64,000 nt of DNA from the NCBI GenBank assembly GCA_903822825.1, contig CAIJQQ010000003.1, positions 82,526 to 146,525 on the forward strand. Direction: 5' to 3'. The stretch comes from an uncultured Burkholderiales bacterium. Lineage in GTDB: Bacteria > Pseudomonadota > Gammaproteobacteria > Burkholderiales > Burkholderiaceae_C. The notes under the pieces are model-generated. The model saw nothing but the letters and a program-made list of their open reading frames with translations. It was not told where the DNA came from and did no database searches. Of this stretch, positions 35,685 through 45,979 are shown piece after piece. Both the position numbers and the translations under genes were made by a program. Position 1 is the first letter of the stretch; each line of letters begins with the position of its first letter.

Positions 35685-35715
35685 TTCGCACAAACCAGCC
35701 GTCATTCGCACAAAC
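35685..35715. promoter_or_regulatory. Two direct repeats TTCGCACAAAC, candidate PobR operator
   Basis: Identical 11-mers begin at 35685 and 35705, exactly 20 bp apart, i.e. on the same helical face, between the divergent regulator and pobA genes. Direct-repeat operators are known in this IclR subgroup. Confidence 0.55.
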
Positions 35716-35774
35716 TCTCACTCCCTCAACGACCAAGCTCGGGCTTCTTGTCTAAGCTGGGCGCATTGTTTTGA

Positions 35775-36992
<1,218 letters not shown>

Positions 36993-37029
36993 CTGTGAAC
37001 AGTCACCGCGCCATCCCTGGACGTCTTGG

Positions 37030-37109
37030 TGTGGGAGCGACGCCCTCGTCGCGATAGGCTTGTGCATGTCCTGAGGTTCATCCATCGCGGCGAGGGCGCC
37101 GCTCCTACA
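37030..37109. repeat. REP-like inverted pair
   Basis: A TGTGGGAGCGACGCC...CGCGAT unit and an inverted ATCGCGGCGAGGGCG...CTCCTACA unit about 30 bp apart, between pobA and the CoA-transferase gene, whose start is only 11 bp away. Confidence 0.75.
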
Positions 37110-37119
37110 ATGTGCAATC

Positions 37120-37986
37120 ATGAGCACCACCCAACCCCTGCGCGGCGTACGCGTTATGAGCCTGGCCCTCAACCTGCCCGGCCCCGCCGCCCTCATGCGT
37201 CTGGCCCAAATGGGCGCGCGTTGCACCAAAGTCAACCCGCCCTCTGGCGACCCGATGCAGCACTACACACCCGATGGTTACGCGCTGTTGCACAAGGGCG
37301 TGAAACACCTCACCCTGGACCTCAAAACCGCAGCAGGTCAAGCTGCGATCCACAAGCTGCTGCCCAAGACCGATGTGCTGCTGACCTCGTTTCGTCCCTC
37401 GGCCCTGATCAAGCTGGGCCTGAGCTGGAAGACGCTGCGCAAGCACTACCCCGCACTCAGCCTGATCGAAGTGGTGGGTGCACCCGGTCCGCTGGCTGAG
37501 ATTCCCGGCCACGATTTGACCTACCAAGCCGAAGTCGGTTTGGTCAATGGCATGGACCTGCCACCGAGTTTGTTTGCCGACATGGGCGGTGCGCTCATGG
37601 CCAGCGAAGCCACGCTCAAAGCGGTGATCACGCTCAAAACCACGGGCAAAGGCACGCGACACGAAGTGGCCCTGTCAGATGCCGCCGCTTGGCTGGCCCT
37701 GCCCCGCCAGCTGCGCATGACCACGCCCGATGGTGCTGTCGGCGGTGCACACGCGGGCTACCGCATCTACGCCTGCAAGAACGGCCGCGTGGCCGTGGCG
37801 GCCCTAGAGCCCCACTTTGCCGCCAGCCTGTGCGAAGCAGCAGGCGTGCAACTGACCCACCCGGTCAAGGACCTGTTCAAGCCCGCCACCCGAAAAGCCA
37901 TCGAGACCTTTTTGGCCAGCCAGACACGCGCCCAGCTCGACAAGCTGGCCACGGCCAAAGACATCCCGCTGATGACCCTCAAATAA
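37120..37986 (+). CDS. CaiB/BaiF CoA-transferase family protein, short form
   Basis: 288 residues against about 360-420 in most family members. N-terminal LRGVRVMSLALNLPGPAALMRLAQMGARCTKVNPPSGD and LHKGVKHLTLDLKTAAGQ are clear family III CoA-transferase/alpha-methylacyl-CoA racemase signatures. The usual catalytic aspartate region (LPDQ/GPDLS... near residue 160-170) reads GHDLTYQAEVGL, so the Asp appears kept. It is a candidate racemase or CoA transferase. A start in the 11 bp after a REP pair leaves little room for its own promoter. Confidence 0.8.
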   Translation: MSTTQPLRGVRVMSLALNLPGPAALMRLAQMGARCTKVNPPSGDPMQHYTPDGYALLHKGVKHLTLDLKTAAGQAAIHKLLPKTDVLLTSFRPSALIKLGLSWKTLRKHYPALSLIEVVGAPGPLAEIPGHDLTYQAEVGLVNGMDLPPSLFADMGGALMASEATLKAVITLKTTGKGTRHEVALSDAAAWLALPRQLRMTTPDGAVGGAHAGYRIYACKNGRVAVAALEPHFAASLCEAAGVQLTHPVKDLFKPATRKAIETFLASQTRAQLDKLATAKDIPLMTLK

Positions 37987-38008
37987 GCCGCAACCAGCGG
38001 CGGTCAAT

Positions 38009-38821
38009 TCATTGGCCCGTGAATTGCGGTGGGCGTTTTTCCATGAAATGCGCCACGCCTTCGCGGAAGTCGTCACTCGCAAAACTGCGGGCCATCTCAA
38101 CGTTGGCCTGACGGGTGTTTTCTGCCAGCGTCTGGAATGGCGCGTCGTACTGCTGGCGCTTGATCACTGCCATCGAGCGCGGTGACACGTTGTCCACCAA
38201 ATCACGCGCATAAGCGTACGTTGCGGCGGCCAAAGCGTCGGGCGCAAACACCTTGTTGACCAAGCCCATGGCCTGCGCCTCCGGGGCCAGCACCTTGCGG
38301 GCCGACAGCAGCAAGTCCATCGCGTTGGCGTGGCCCACAATGCGGGGCAGCATCCAGCTCAGGCCGTGCTCGGCAATCAAGCCGCGCCTGGAAAACGCGG
38401 TGGTGAACACCGCGTTGTCGGCTGCAAAGCGGATGTCGCAATACAAGGCGTGCACCAAGCCAATGCCTGCGGTCGCGCCGTTGAGCATGCCAATCACGGG
38501 CTTGGGGATCGCCGGGTAAAACCCATAACGCGTTTGGTAGTCGAGCCGTTGGTTCACATCGAAAGGCTTCGTCCACGTGGTCGCGGTGATGTCGCTGGGG
38601 TCCAGCCCCTTGAGCAAATCCATGTCAGCCCCCGCGCAAAAGCCCCGTCCTGCCCCTGTAAGCACGATGGCGCGCACGCCGTCGTCTGCGGCGGCAGCGT
38701 CCATGGCTTGGCGCACCTCGCGCTCCATGACGTTCGTCCAGGCATTGAGCTTGTCAGGTCGGTTCAAGGTGATGGTCGCGATGCGGTGCTCGACGTTGTA
38801 AAGGATGTCTTGGTAAGTCAT
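38009..38821 (-). CDS. Enoyl-CoA hydratase family protein
   Basis: 270 residues from MTYQDILYNVEHRIATITLNRPDKLNAW (an in-frame ATG at 38851 overlaps the neighbour's spacer). Crotonase motifs are GFCAGADMDLL and NGATAGIGLVHALYCDIRFAA; the C-terminal acid region is AFSRRGLIAEHGLSW. It adds water to 2-enoyl-CoA or catalyses a related reaction. It is the third gene of a minus-strand set with an NTF2-like protein and an MFS transporter (gaps of about 30 bp). Confidence 0.88.
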   Translation of the reverse strand: MTYQDILYNVEHRIATITLNRPDKLNAWTNVMEREVRQAMDAAAADDGVRAIVLTGAGRGFCAGADMDLLKGLDPSDITATTWTKPFDVNQRLDYQTRYGFYPAIPKPVIGMLNGATAGIGLVHALYCDIRFAADNAVFTTAFSRRGLIAEHGLSWMLPRIVGHANAMDLLLSARKVLAPEAQAMGLVNKVFAPDALAAATYAYARDLVDNVSPRSMAVIKRQQYDAPFQTLAENTRQANVEMARSFASDDFREGVAHFMEKRPPQFTGQ

Positions 38822-38852
38822 GGCAAGGCCTTTCAAAGAAGCATTGAACAAT

Positions 38853-39350
38853 TCATACGGTGCGTTTGCCGCGGGCCAAAAACGCTTGGGTGGCGGGCTG
38901 ATCGATCAGCTGCTGGCTCCAGCGCTTGAGCACCTTTTCCAGGCGCGGCGCAGCCACCCCCAGCTGCACCATTGCCACACCGCCATTGACCGATTCGCTG
39001 TAGTCGGCAATCAAGCCATCACGCAACTCAAAGCGGCTGATGCCGTCGATCACCACCAGCCGCCCCGCAAACTCGGGCACCTTGGAGGTGAAGCTCGACA
39101 AAGACCGCGCATAGGCCACATGCCCATTGCACACGGGCTCAAACATCTCCCAGCGGTAGTCGGGCCCGGCATCGCGGTGGAACAGGTCGTTCATCATGTG
39201 GGCGATGTCGGCCCGGCCCGTGTGGTCGCCGTAGATGTAGTCGTGGTAAACGCCGTCCGGCGTGAAGCACTGCGCAAAGGCCTCGCCATCGCCCGCTTCG
39301 GCAGCAGCCGAAAACCGCTTGAGCAATGCCTCGAAATGGTGTTGTTCCAT
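38853..39350 (-). CDS. Nuclear transport factor 2 (SnoaL-like) family protein
   Basis: 165 residues, a single cone-shaped alpha+beta domain: LLKRFSAAAEAGDGEAFAQCFTPDGVYHDYIYGDHTGRADIAHMM is the classic opening of SnoaL-type NTF2 proteins, many of which are isomerases, dehydratases or small-molecule binders. The substrate is unknown; its position between an MFS transporter and an enoyl-CoA hydratase suggests catabolism of an imported compound. Confidence 0.82.
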   Translation of the reverse strand: MEQHHFEALLKRFSAAAEAGDGEAFAQCFTPDGVYHDYIYGDHTGRADIAHMMNDLFHRDAGPDYRWEMFEPVCNGHVAYARSLSSFTSKVPEFAGRLVVIDGISRFELRDGLIADYSESVNGGVAMVQLGVAAPRLEKVLKRWSQQLIDQPATQAFLARGKRTV

Positions 39351-39376
39351 GTTGTTGTCTCCTGTCGTTGTTCAAT

Positions 39377-40612
39377 TCAATCGGGTAAGGTGTCGGGTAA
39401 AGGTTCAGGCAAGCGCTTGAGCGTGCGCACCTTGGACGCGCTGATGATGATGGCTTGCAGACCAAAGCCCAGCACCACGCACCACAGGCTCACCGACACC
39501 GGAAAATTGACCCCCACCACACCGCCCAGCGCTGCCCCCAGCGGGCGTGCGCCCGTGCTGACCACGATGTTGATCGACGTGACCCGCCCAATCATGGCGC
39601 GGGGCGTCACCGTCTGGCGCAGCGTGGTCGAGGTGATGGTCCAGATGATGGGCCCCACCCCGAACAAAAAGTAAGACAGCGCTGCCAGCCAGCCATGCGG
39701 CCAATACAAGGTCAGGGCCATGGTGAACGCGGCCAACACTGAGAAATAAGGCCCAAGCAAAATCGCCTGCCCAAAAGGCAGCGCTCGCACCACACGCGGC
39801 GCGAGCAATGCCCCCAAAATCATGCCCACGCCATACAACGCCAGCGTCACGCCCACGCCACTGGCGTCCAGCCCCAAATCGTGGATGGCATAAGGCACAT
39901 AAGCCGCTTGCAGCATGAACCAAGAAATGTTCCAGGCAATTGAGCAAAACATCATGGGCCGCAGCAAGTCGCTCTGCCACACCCACTTGGCACCGTCTTG
40001 CAACTCCAGCAAAGGGTGACGAGCAGGCAAGGCGGCGCGTTCAGGCTCAACGATGCCACGCAAGCACAAAACTGCCGCCACCGACAACATGCCCGAGAGC
40101 ACAAACGCCGCTGACGCCCCGGTCCACGCGATCAAGGCCCCCGCCAAAGCCGGGCCTGCCGCAAATGCCGCACTGCGCGCCAACTCCAGTCGCCCATTGG
40201 CCTGTGCCAGGCCATCGACCTGCACCAGCACTGGAACCAAAGATGGCGCAGCCACGCTGAAGGCCACCGTGCCCACCGCCGCCATGAAACCGATCACAGC
40301 CAGTGCCATGATCGACACATGGCCTGTGACGATCAGCGCCAGTAAGAGCAGCAAAGCCAGCGCCCGCAGCGACTCGGCCAGCGCCATCAAGCGCGTGCGC
40401 GAGGTGCGGTCGGCCAAGAGACCCAGCGGCATCGACAACAGCAAAAACGGCAGCGACTGGATCGAGGCCAGCAAACCGATCTCGCCAGGCCCGGCCTTGA
40501 GCAGCAGCACGGCCACGATGGGCACTGCGGCCAGGCTCAGCTGCTCGGCCGATTGGGCCAGCAAGTTGGACCAGGCCAGTCGCTTGAAAGATGCAGAAAA
40601 AGCTGAAAACAT
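39377..40612 (-). CDS. MFS transporter (EntS/MFS_3-like)
   Basis: 411 residues from MFSAFSASFKRLAWSNLLAQ, with GAAAGG 7 nt upstream. Twelve hydrophobic segments and the MFS loop motif GLLADRTSRTRLM between helices 2 and 3 identify a major-facilitator permease; the overall pattern is that of the enterobactin-exporter-like MFS_3 group. Direction and ligand are unknown. It heads a three-gene minus-strand group and is divergent from the alpha/beta hydrolase gene. Confidence 0.88.
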   Translation of the reverse strand: MFSAFSASFKRLAWSNLLAQSAEQLSLAAVPIVAVLLLKAGPGEIGLLASIQSLPFLLLSMPLGLLADRTSRTRLMALAESLRALALLLLLALIVTGHVSIMALAVIGFMAAVGTVAFSVAAPSLVPVLVQVDGLAQANGRLELARSAAFAAGPALAGALIAWTGASAAFVLSGMLSVAAVLCLRGIVEPERAALPARHPLLELQDGAKWVWQSDLLRPMMFCSIAWNISWFMLQAAYVPYAIHDLGLDASGVGVTLALYGVGMILGALLAPRVVRALPFGQAILLGPYFSVLAAFTMALTLYWPHGWLAALSYFLFGVGPIIWTITSTTLRQTVTPRAMIGRVTSINIVVSTGARPLGAALGGVVGVNFPVSVSLWCVVLGFGLQAIIISASKVRTLKRLPEPLPDTLPD

Positions 40613-40747
40613 CAAAAACCTTTCGATCAATCGCATCCTAAAGCGTCATCGGCCCACTCCGAGTCACCTTGGCTCACGGTCAATGCGTCGGTTTTTTGTG
40701 TCAGACTGTCACCGGCCCCCAAGGGCTGCACGCACGACTGGACCCCC

Positions 40748-42862
40748 ATGAATCTCATCTTCCGCCAAGGCCTGTGGGCCACAGCATTGCTCAGCTTGGC
40801 CAACCACACCGCCCAAGCCCGCGTCACCCGCATCGTGATCGACGACACCCGGCCCGTGGCCGCATCACCTGCCGCCCCAGGCAAGTCTGCAGGCATCGCT
40901 TACGAGCAAGTCGTTGGCCGCGCCTTTGGCGAGCTGGACCCCAAACTCGCGCAAAACGCCATCATCCAGGACATCGAACTGGCCAAAGACGCCGACGGCA
41001 AAGTCCGTTATATGGCCTCTTTTGTGATCTACAAACCCGTGAACCTCAAAGACGCCAGTGGCCTCATGTGGCACGACGTGCCCAATCGTGGCCGGGTGGG
41101 ATTGCCCGCTGAGCAAGAGCTGACTGCAGGCGACATCGGTCTGCTCAGCGCATGGCAAGGCGACAACGCAGGCGCCACCGCCGTCAAGCCCAAGGCCACC
41201 ATCGACGGTCTGCAGTTCTTGCAAGTGCCCGTGGCCCGCAACGCCGACGGCAGCCCGGTCAAAGGCCAGGTGCTGGCCCGCATCGTCAACCGCGCTGGTG
41301 CGGCATCACAACCGCTCATGGTGCAGACCAACCCTGTGCCCTACAAACCGGACAGCCTCGACACCGCCAAAGCCACCTTGGTCTCGCGCGGTCGCGAGAA
41401 CATGAACGGCGAAGTCTTTGACGAGCAAACCATCGCCCCCAGCGAATGGGCTTGGGCCCAATGCGACGCGCAAAACCCCTTTCCAGGCAAACCCGACCCG
41501 ACGCAGATTTGCCTGAAAAACGGCTTTGACGCCAAGCGCCTGTATCAAGTGGTCTTTACAGCGCAAGACCCCTATGTGCTGGGCATCGGTTTTGCCGCCT
41601 GGCGCGATGTGGCCGTGTTCTTCAAGCACGCCAAGGCCGACGACGCAGGCACCCCCAACCCGGTGGCCAGCACGGTCACGCACAGCATTGCGCGGGGCAT
41701 CTCGCAATCAGGCAACTACCTGCGCGGCTGGCTGCACTTGGGCTTTAACCGTGATGAAGCAGGCCAACAAGTGCACGAAGGCTTGTGGCCCATCATTGCG
41801 GGCCGCCGCATTGCGCTCAACTTCCGCTGGGCACAGCCCGACGGCGTGCTCGAGCTCTACCAGGCAGGCAGCGAAGGCCCACAGTGGTGGCTGCCCCACC
41901 CCGACCCGGTGCGCGGCACACCCGCAGCGGGCATCCTCGACCGCTGCACCCAGACCCGCACCTGCCCCAAGATCATGGAACACTTTGGCTCGGCCGAAGT
42001 CTGGGCTTTGAAGCTCACACCAGAGTGGATCGGCACCGACGCCAAGCAAGACCTGCCGCTTCCCGCCAACGTCAAGCGCTATTACATTGCCAGCAGCACC
42101 CACGGCGGTGGCGCGGGTGGCTTTGACACCAGCGTGCCCGGCGCGGCCTTGCCCAAAGCCGGCCCCATGTGCCCCGGCAACAACTTTGGCCAAGGCCTGT
42201 TGCCTGCCAACCCCATGCCGCACAAAGAGACGGTCAACGCGCTGCGCTTGCACTTTCGCCACTGGGTCATGAAAGGCACCGAGCCGCCCGCCAGCCGTTA
42301 CCCCACACTGGCCAAAAACCAATTGGCTGTGGCCGAGAAAACCGCGCTGGGCTACCCCAGCCTGCCGGGCCTGCGCCCCACCGTGCCTGAGCGCGACTTC
42401 ATCATGCCTGTGCACGACTACGATTGGGGCCCCGGCTTCAAGGCCGTTGACGGCTCGGGCGTGCCCAGCAACGCACCACCCAAAATCAAACAAGTGCTGA
42501 CCATGTACGCGCCCAAGGTGGATGCCGACGGGAACGAATTGGGCGGCGTGCCCGTGGTGCTGCTCGATGCACCGCTGGGCACTTACCTTGGCTGGAACGT
42601 CACCGCAGGTGGCGCCAAGCCTTTCCACCAGGGTGAGATTTGCAACTACGTGGGCGGCATGGTGCCCTTTGCCCAAACCGCTGCCGAACGTCAGGCCAAC
42701 AACGACACCCGTCTGTCATTGCAAGAGCGCTATGGCTCGCATGACGGCTATGTGCAAGCCGTGCGCATAGCCACCGAACGCGCCATGAAAGAAGGCTTCC
42801 TCTTGCCCGAAGACGCGCAAGCCTTGATCGACGCCGCCCAAAAGAGCGCCGTGCTGCGCTGA
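40748..42862 (+). CDS. Alpha/beta hydrolase domain-containing exported protein
   Basis: 704 residues with a signal peptide (LWATALLSLANHTAQA). Segment GISQSGNYLRGWLHLGFN carries the nucleophile elbow GxSxSG, and SSTHGGGAGG and GPGFKAVDGSG fit the large 'alpha/beta hydrolase domain' family common in Burkholderiales and sphingomonads. It is probably a periplasmic esterase-like enzyme. A Bug-type receptor gene follows by 22 bp, suggesting that the product of hydrolysis is the ligand taken up, which is an inference. Confidence 0.8.
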   Translation: MNLIFRQGLWATALLSLANHTAQARVTRIVIDDTRPVAASPAAPGKSAGIAYEQVVGRAFGELDPKLAQNAIIQDIELAKDADGKVRYMASFVIYKPVNLKDASGLMWHDVPNRGRVGLPAEQELTAGDIGLLSAWQGDNAGATAVKPKATIDGLQFLQVPVARNADGSPVKGQVLARIVNRAGAASQPLMVQTNPVPYKPDSLDTAKATLVSRGRENMNGEVFDEQTIAPSEWAWAQCDAQNPFPGKPDPTQICLKNGFDAKRLYQVVFTAQDPYVLGIGFAAWRDVAVFFKHAKADDAGTPNPVASTVTHSIARGISQSGNYLRGWLHLGFNRDEAGQQVHEGLWPIIAGRRIALNFRWAQPDGVLELYQAGSEGPQWWLPHPDPVRGTPAAGILDRCTQTRTCPKIMEHFGSAEVWALKLTPEWIGTDAKQDLPLPANVKRYYIASSTHGGGAGGFDTSVPGAALPKAGPMCPGNNFGQGLLPANPMPHKETVNALRLHFRHWVMKGTEPPASRYPTLAKNQLAVAEKTALGYPSLPGLRPTVPERDFIMPVHDYDWGPGFKAVDGSGVPSNAPPKIKQVLTMYAPKVDADGNELGGVPVVLLDAPLGTYLGWNVTAGGAKPFHQGEICNYVGGMVPFAQTAAERQANNDTRLSLQERYGSHDGYVQAVRIATERAMKEGFLLPEDAQALIDAAQKSAVLR

Positions 42863-42884
42863 CACCAACTCACCTAATCCGACC

Positions 42885-43856
42885 ATGAAAAAACGCATCT
42901 TCTGTCTGGCCTCTGCACTGTGCATGCTGCCCGCATTGGCGCAGGCACAAAGCGCCGACTGGCCCAGCAAGCCCATCCGGCTGATCGTGCCGTTCCCGGC
43001 AGGCGGCCCCACCGATCTGGTGGCCCGCGAAGCGGCCAACATCCTGCGCGAGGAGTTCAAGCAAACCGTGGTGGTGGACAACAAACCCGGCGGCAATGGC
43101 ACCCTGGGCCATGGGCTGCTGGCCAAGGCCCCCGCCGACGGCTACACCATTGGCCTCTTGGTCATCACGGTGGCCATTGCGCCGCATTTGGGCAACGCGC
43201 CGTTTGACACCTTCAAAGACTTTGCGCCCATCAGCGACATGGTGTCGATGACGCCCATCGTGGTGGCCAACAACAACGCGCCCTTCAACACCTTGGCCGA
43301 ACTGGCCAGCCAAGCCAAGGCCAACCCCGGCAAGCTGGCCTTTGGCACACCCGGCGTGGCCACCGTGCCGCACCTGGCGGCCGAGCTGTTCCAGATGCAG
43401 TCGGGCACGCTGCTCAACCACATCCCCTACAAAGGCGCGACGCAGCAGATTCAAGACCTGATCGGCGGCTCGACCCAGCTCGATTTCCAAAGCTCTCTGG
43501 TCGTGGCCATGCCGCAAATCAAGGCCGAGCGCATCAAGGCCCTGGCCGTGCTCTCTGACAAACGGTCACCCCAACTGTCCAACGTGCCCACCGCCAAAGA
43601 GTCGGGTTATCCAGGCTTGGTCGTGGCGCCATGGTTTGGCTTGGGTGCACCTGCGGGCACACCGCCCGACATCGTGCAAAAGATGCACGCCGCCATCGCC
43701 AAAGGCCTGGCCAGCAAAGAGGTGCAAGAACGCTTTGCCGCCATCGGCGCATCGGTGCACCCCAGCAAATCGCCCGCCGAATTTGCGGCCTACATCAAAG
43801 CCGAATACGAACGCTGGGGCAAAGTCATCAAGGCGGCCAACGTGAAGGCCGAATGA
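42885..43856 (+). CDS. Bug family tripartite tricarboxylate transporter substrate-binding protein
   Basis: 323 residues, with a signal peptide ending LAQAQS and the TctC/Bug signatures WPSKPIRLIVPFPAGGPTDLVAREAA and VDNKPGGNGTLGHGLLAKAPADGYT. Betaproteobacteria carry many such orphan receptors; no TctA/TctB permease genes lie nearby. Downstream GC content falls and no gene is seen until the convergent adhesin-like gene. Confidence 0.92.
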   Translation: MKKRIFCLASALCMLPALAQAQSADWPSKPIRLIVPFPAGGPTDLVAREAANILREEFKQTVVVDNKPGGNGTLGHGLLAKAPADGYTIGLLVITVAIAPHLGNAPFDTFKDFAPISDMVSMTPIVVANNNAPFNTLAELASQAKANPGKLAFGTPGVATVPHLAAELFQMQSGTLLNHIPYKGATQQIQDLIGGSTQLDFQSSLVVAMPQIKAERIKALAVLSDKRSPQLSNVPTAKESGYPGLVVAPWFGLGAPAGTPPDIVQKMHAAIAKGLASKEVQERFAAIGASVHPSKSPAEFAAYIKAEYERWGKVIKAANVKAE

Positions 43857-43983
43857 CCTTGATTTGCGCTCCGATCCGGCGAGCCTTACAGACTGAGAAT
43901 GCGTCAGGACAAAATCGAGAATTCACCTACCGATGCGACCGATGTGCGCTAGTGCCTGAACAAAGTGATCAACACTGACCACA

Positions 43984-44346
43984 TCAACGAGCGCAGGCAT
44001 CAGCAAAAAGTCGGATGTAGTTACCTGGTATGGGTCCCCAATTTGGATTGGGGCCGAATTTTTTTTCAATACGACCCTGAGCCATTCGACCCGAATACCA
44101 AACCGATCCATTGAATTTGTATCGCGATTTCAAGCAATCAAAAGCCAAGTATTCGATTTCTGATAACCCGAACATTTGGGCACTGGAAATTTCTTGGTAA
44201 GTAGTCATGGTGGTCAGAGCCACTTGCTCAAAACCTATGGCCTTGCGAGAGTCCCAATCCACGTAGCTCCAGTCGCTGAATTTGACCCACTTGGCTGAAG
44301 CGCCTGAATTGAAAAGTAATGCCGCTACCAAGAGAACGAATCGCAT
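43984..44346 (-). CDS. Surface-adhesin protein E-like small exported protein
   Basis: 120 residues: a signal peptide (MRFVLLVAALLFNSGASA) followed by WVKFSDWSYVDWDSRKAIG ... FDCLKSRYKFNG ... NWGPIPGNYIRLFADAC. The W-x-x-x-x-W/D ... D-C ... P-x-x ... C pattern, with two cysteines likely bridged, resembles the Haemophilus surface-adhesin E family; the match is by pattern only. GGAG precedes the ATG. GC content is lower than in flanking genes. Confidence 0.65.
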   Translation of the reverse strand: MRFVLLVAALLFNSGASAKWVKFSDWSYVDWDSRKAIGFEQVALTTMTTYQEISSAQMFGLSEIEYLAFDCLKSRYKFNGSVWYSGRMAQGRIEKKFGPNPNWGPIPGNYIRLFADACAR

Positions 44347-44408
44347 CTGATACTCCAATTGAATTGAGATGTTGTGATTATTAACAATCCCGTGACAGAT
44401 TGAAGTTC

Positions 44409-45770
44409 TCAAGCTAGGCTGGCTTCTTCGCCCCAAGGGGTGATCATGATGATCAACACCGTGCTCAGGCCATAAACGGCCATGCCTGCCCCCACCAGGG
44501 CAAAGATCATCCAGGCGGGCGACTGCCACGAGGCCAGCAACCAGCCGCCCACGGCAACCACCAGCAGGCGCAGCGTGCCTGCGATCACGGGGCCAATCGC
44601 TTTGCCTGCGCCCAATGACGAGAAATACAGGCACAAGCCCAAACCAAAGAAGCCATAAAAAGGCCCGGCCCACAAAAAGTAGCTGCCTGCTGACGCGAGC
44701 ACCGAGGGGTCTTGGGAATACAAGGACGTCCACACATCAGGCGCCAAGGTCACGATCAGGCCCAGCACACCCAACAAAGCGGTGGCCACGGCAGCGGCAG
44801 TCCATGCGGCCCGGCGGGCACGGGCAATGCGGCCTGCGCCAATGGCCATGCCCACCAGCGGCACCGAGGCCACGCCCACGGCAAAAGCAATGGGCACCAA
44901 CAAAAACTCCAAGCGCGTGCCGATGCCATAACCTGCCAAAGCCTCGGTGCCAAAAGTAGCCACCAAGCGGGTCAAGATCAAGATGGTCAGCACCGTTTGA
45001 AACGGTGAAAAGCACGCCACAGCGCCCACCCGCAAAATGTCCATCAGGTGCTTGGGGTCCAGCGGTGTGTTGCGCACCGTGAGCCGGATCTTGCCGCGCC
45101 CCGACGACAAATACACCCACAAAAACGCCGCCCCGCCCAAGTTGGCCAACACCCCGCCAGCCGCCACGCCGTGCATGCCCATTTGCGGCAGTGGCCCCCA
45201 GCCCAGGCCCAGCGCTCCACCCAACAGCACCTGCGCCAAAGCCACCACAAACAGCGTGACAGAAGGCACCAACATGTTGCCGCTGCCGCGTATCACCGAA
45301 GACAGTGTGTTCACAATCCACACAAAGATGGAGCCGACAAAGGCCACCTCGCAATACGCCACGGCTTGGGCCAGGGCCTCCCCCTTGCCGCCGAGCGCCG
45401 ACATCATGGCCTGGCCCAACAGCGCCATCAAGAGCATGAACACCAAGCCCAGCGAACAGCCAATCCACAAGGCATGGACCGCCAACACATTGGCCCGCGC
45501 TGCGTCGCCCGCGCCCAAAGCGCGGCTGATGGCAGACGACACGCCGCCCCCCATGGCGCCGGCAGACATCATGGTTTGCAGCATCACAAACGGAAACACC
45601 AAGGCCATGCCCGCCAAGGCCGGGGCACCAAAGTGCCCTACATAACTGGTCTCGGCAATCGCCGCCAACGCCGTGGCCAACATGGCCACCATGTTGGGCA
45701 AAGAAAAGCGCAACAAGACAGGCAAGATCGGCCCGGTCAGCAAGGGGTTGGTTGCAACTGGTGAATTCAT
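44409..45770 (-). CDS. MATE family efflux transporter
   Basis: 453 residues from MNSPVATNPLLTGPILPVLLRFSLPNMVAMLATALAAIAETSYVG, a MATE (multidrug and toxic compound extrusion) N-terminus with twelve hydrophobic helices and internal repeat. Members exchange cationic compounds for Na+ or H+. An in-frame upstream extension exists but CGGAAA precedes the chosen ATG. The specific drug or metabolite is unknown. Confidence 0.9.
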   Translation of the reverse strand: MNSPVATNPLLTGPILPVLLRFSLPNMVAMLATALAAIAETSYVGHFGAPALAGMALVFPFVMLQTMMSAGAMGGGVSSAISRALGAGDAARANVLAVHALWIGCSLGLVFMLLMALLGQAMMSALGGKGEALAQAVAYCEVAFVGSIFVWIVNTLSSVIRGSGNMLVPSVTLFVVALAQVLLGGALGLGWGPLPQMGMHGVAAGGVLANLGGAAFLWVYLSSGRGKIRLTVRNTPLDPKHLMDILRVGAVACFSPFQTVLTILILTRLVATFGTEALAGYGIGTRLEFLLVPIAFAVGVASVPLVGMAIGAGRIARARRAAWTAAAVATALLGVLGLIVTLAPDVWTSLYSQDPSVLASAGSYFLWAGPFYGFFGLGLCLYFSSLGAGKAIGPVIAGTLRLLVVAVGGWLLASWQSPAWMIFALVGAGMAVYGLSTVLIIMITPWGEEASLA

Positions 45771-45979
45771 GGGGTTTCCGTTCAGGGGTTCGAGCAAAGC
45801 CCTGGAACTGTCGATCAAGGCAGGGATGGAGATACGAAGCAAAGTTTAGACCATGCCTTCACCTGTGACTCTTGGTCGAGTCCTCACCCGGCTGAGGTCA
45901 GTGGGTTCGATACCGCACCGAAATGCAAGGGCCATGCGTGCGTCAATGGGTTTTCTTCACCACATTCAAGGGAACCCTC

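Noticed and set aside
45880..45925. tRNA-like sequence with GGGTTCGATACC
   Set aside because: The putative T-stem does not pair beyond two bases and no cloverleaf or acceptor stem can be drawn.
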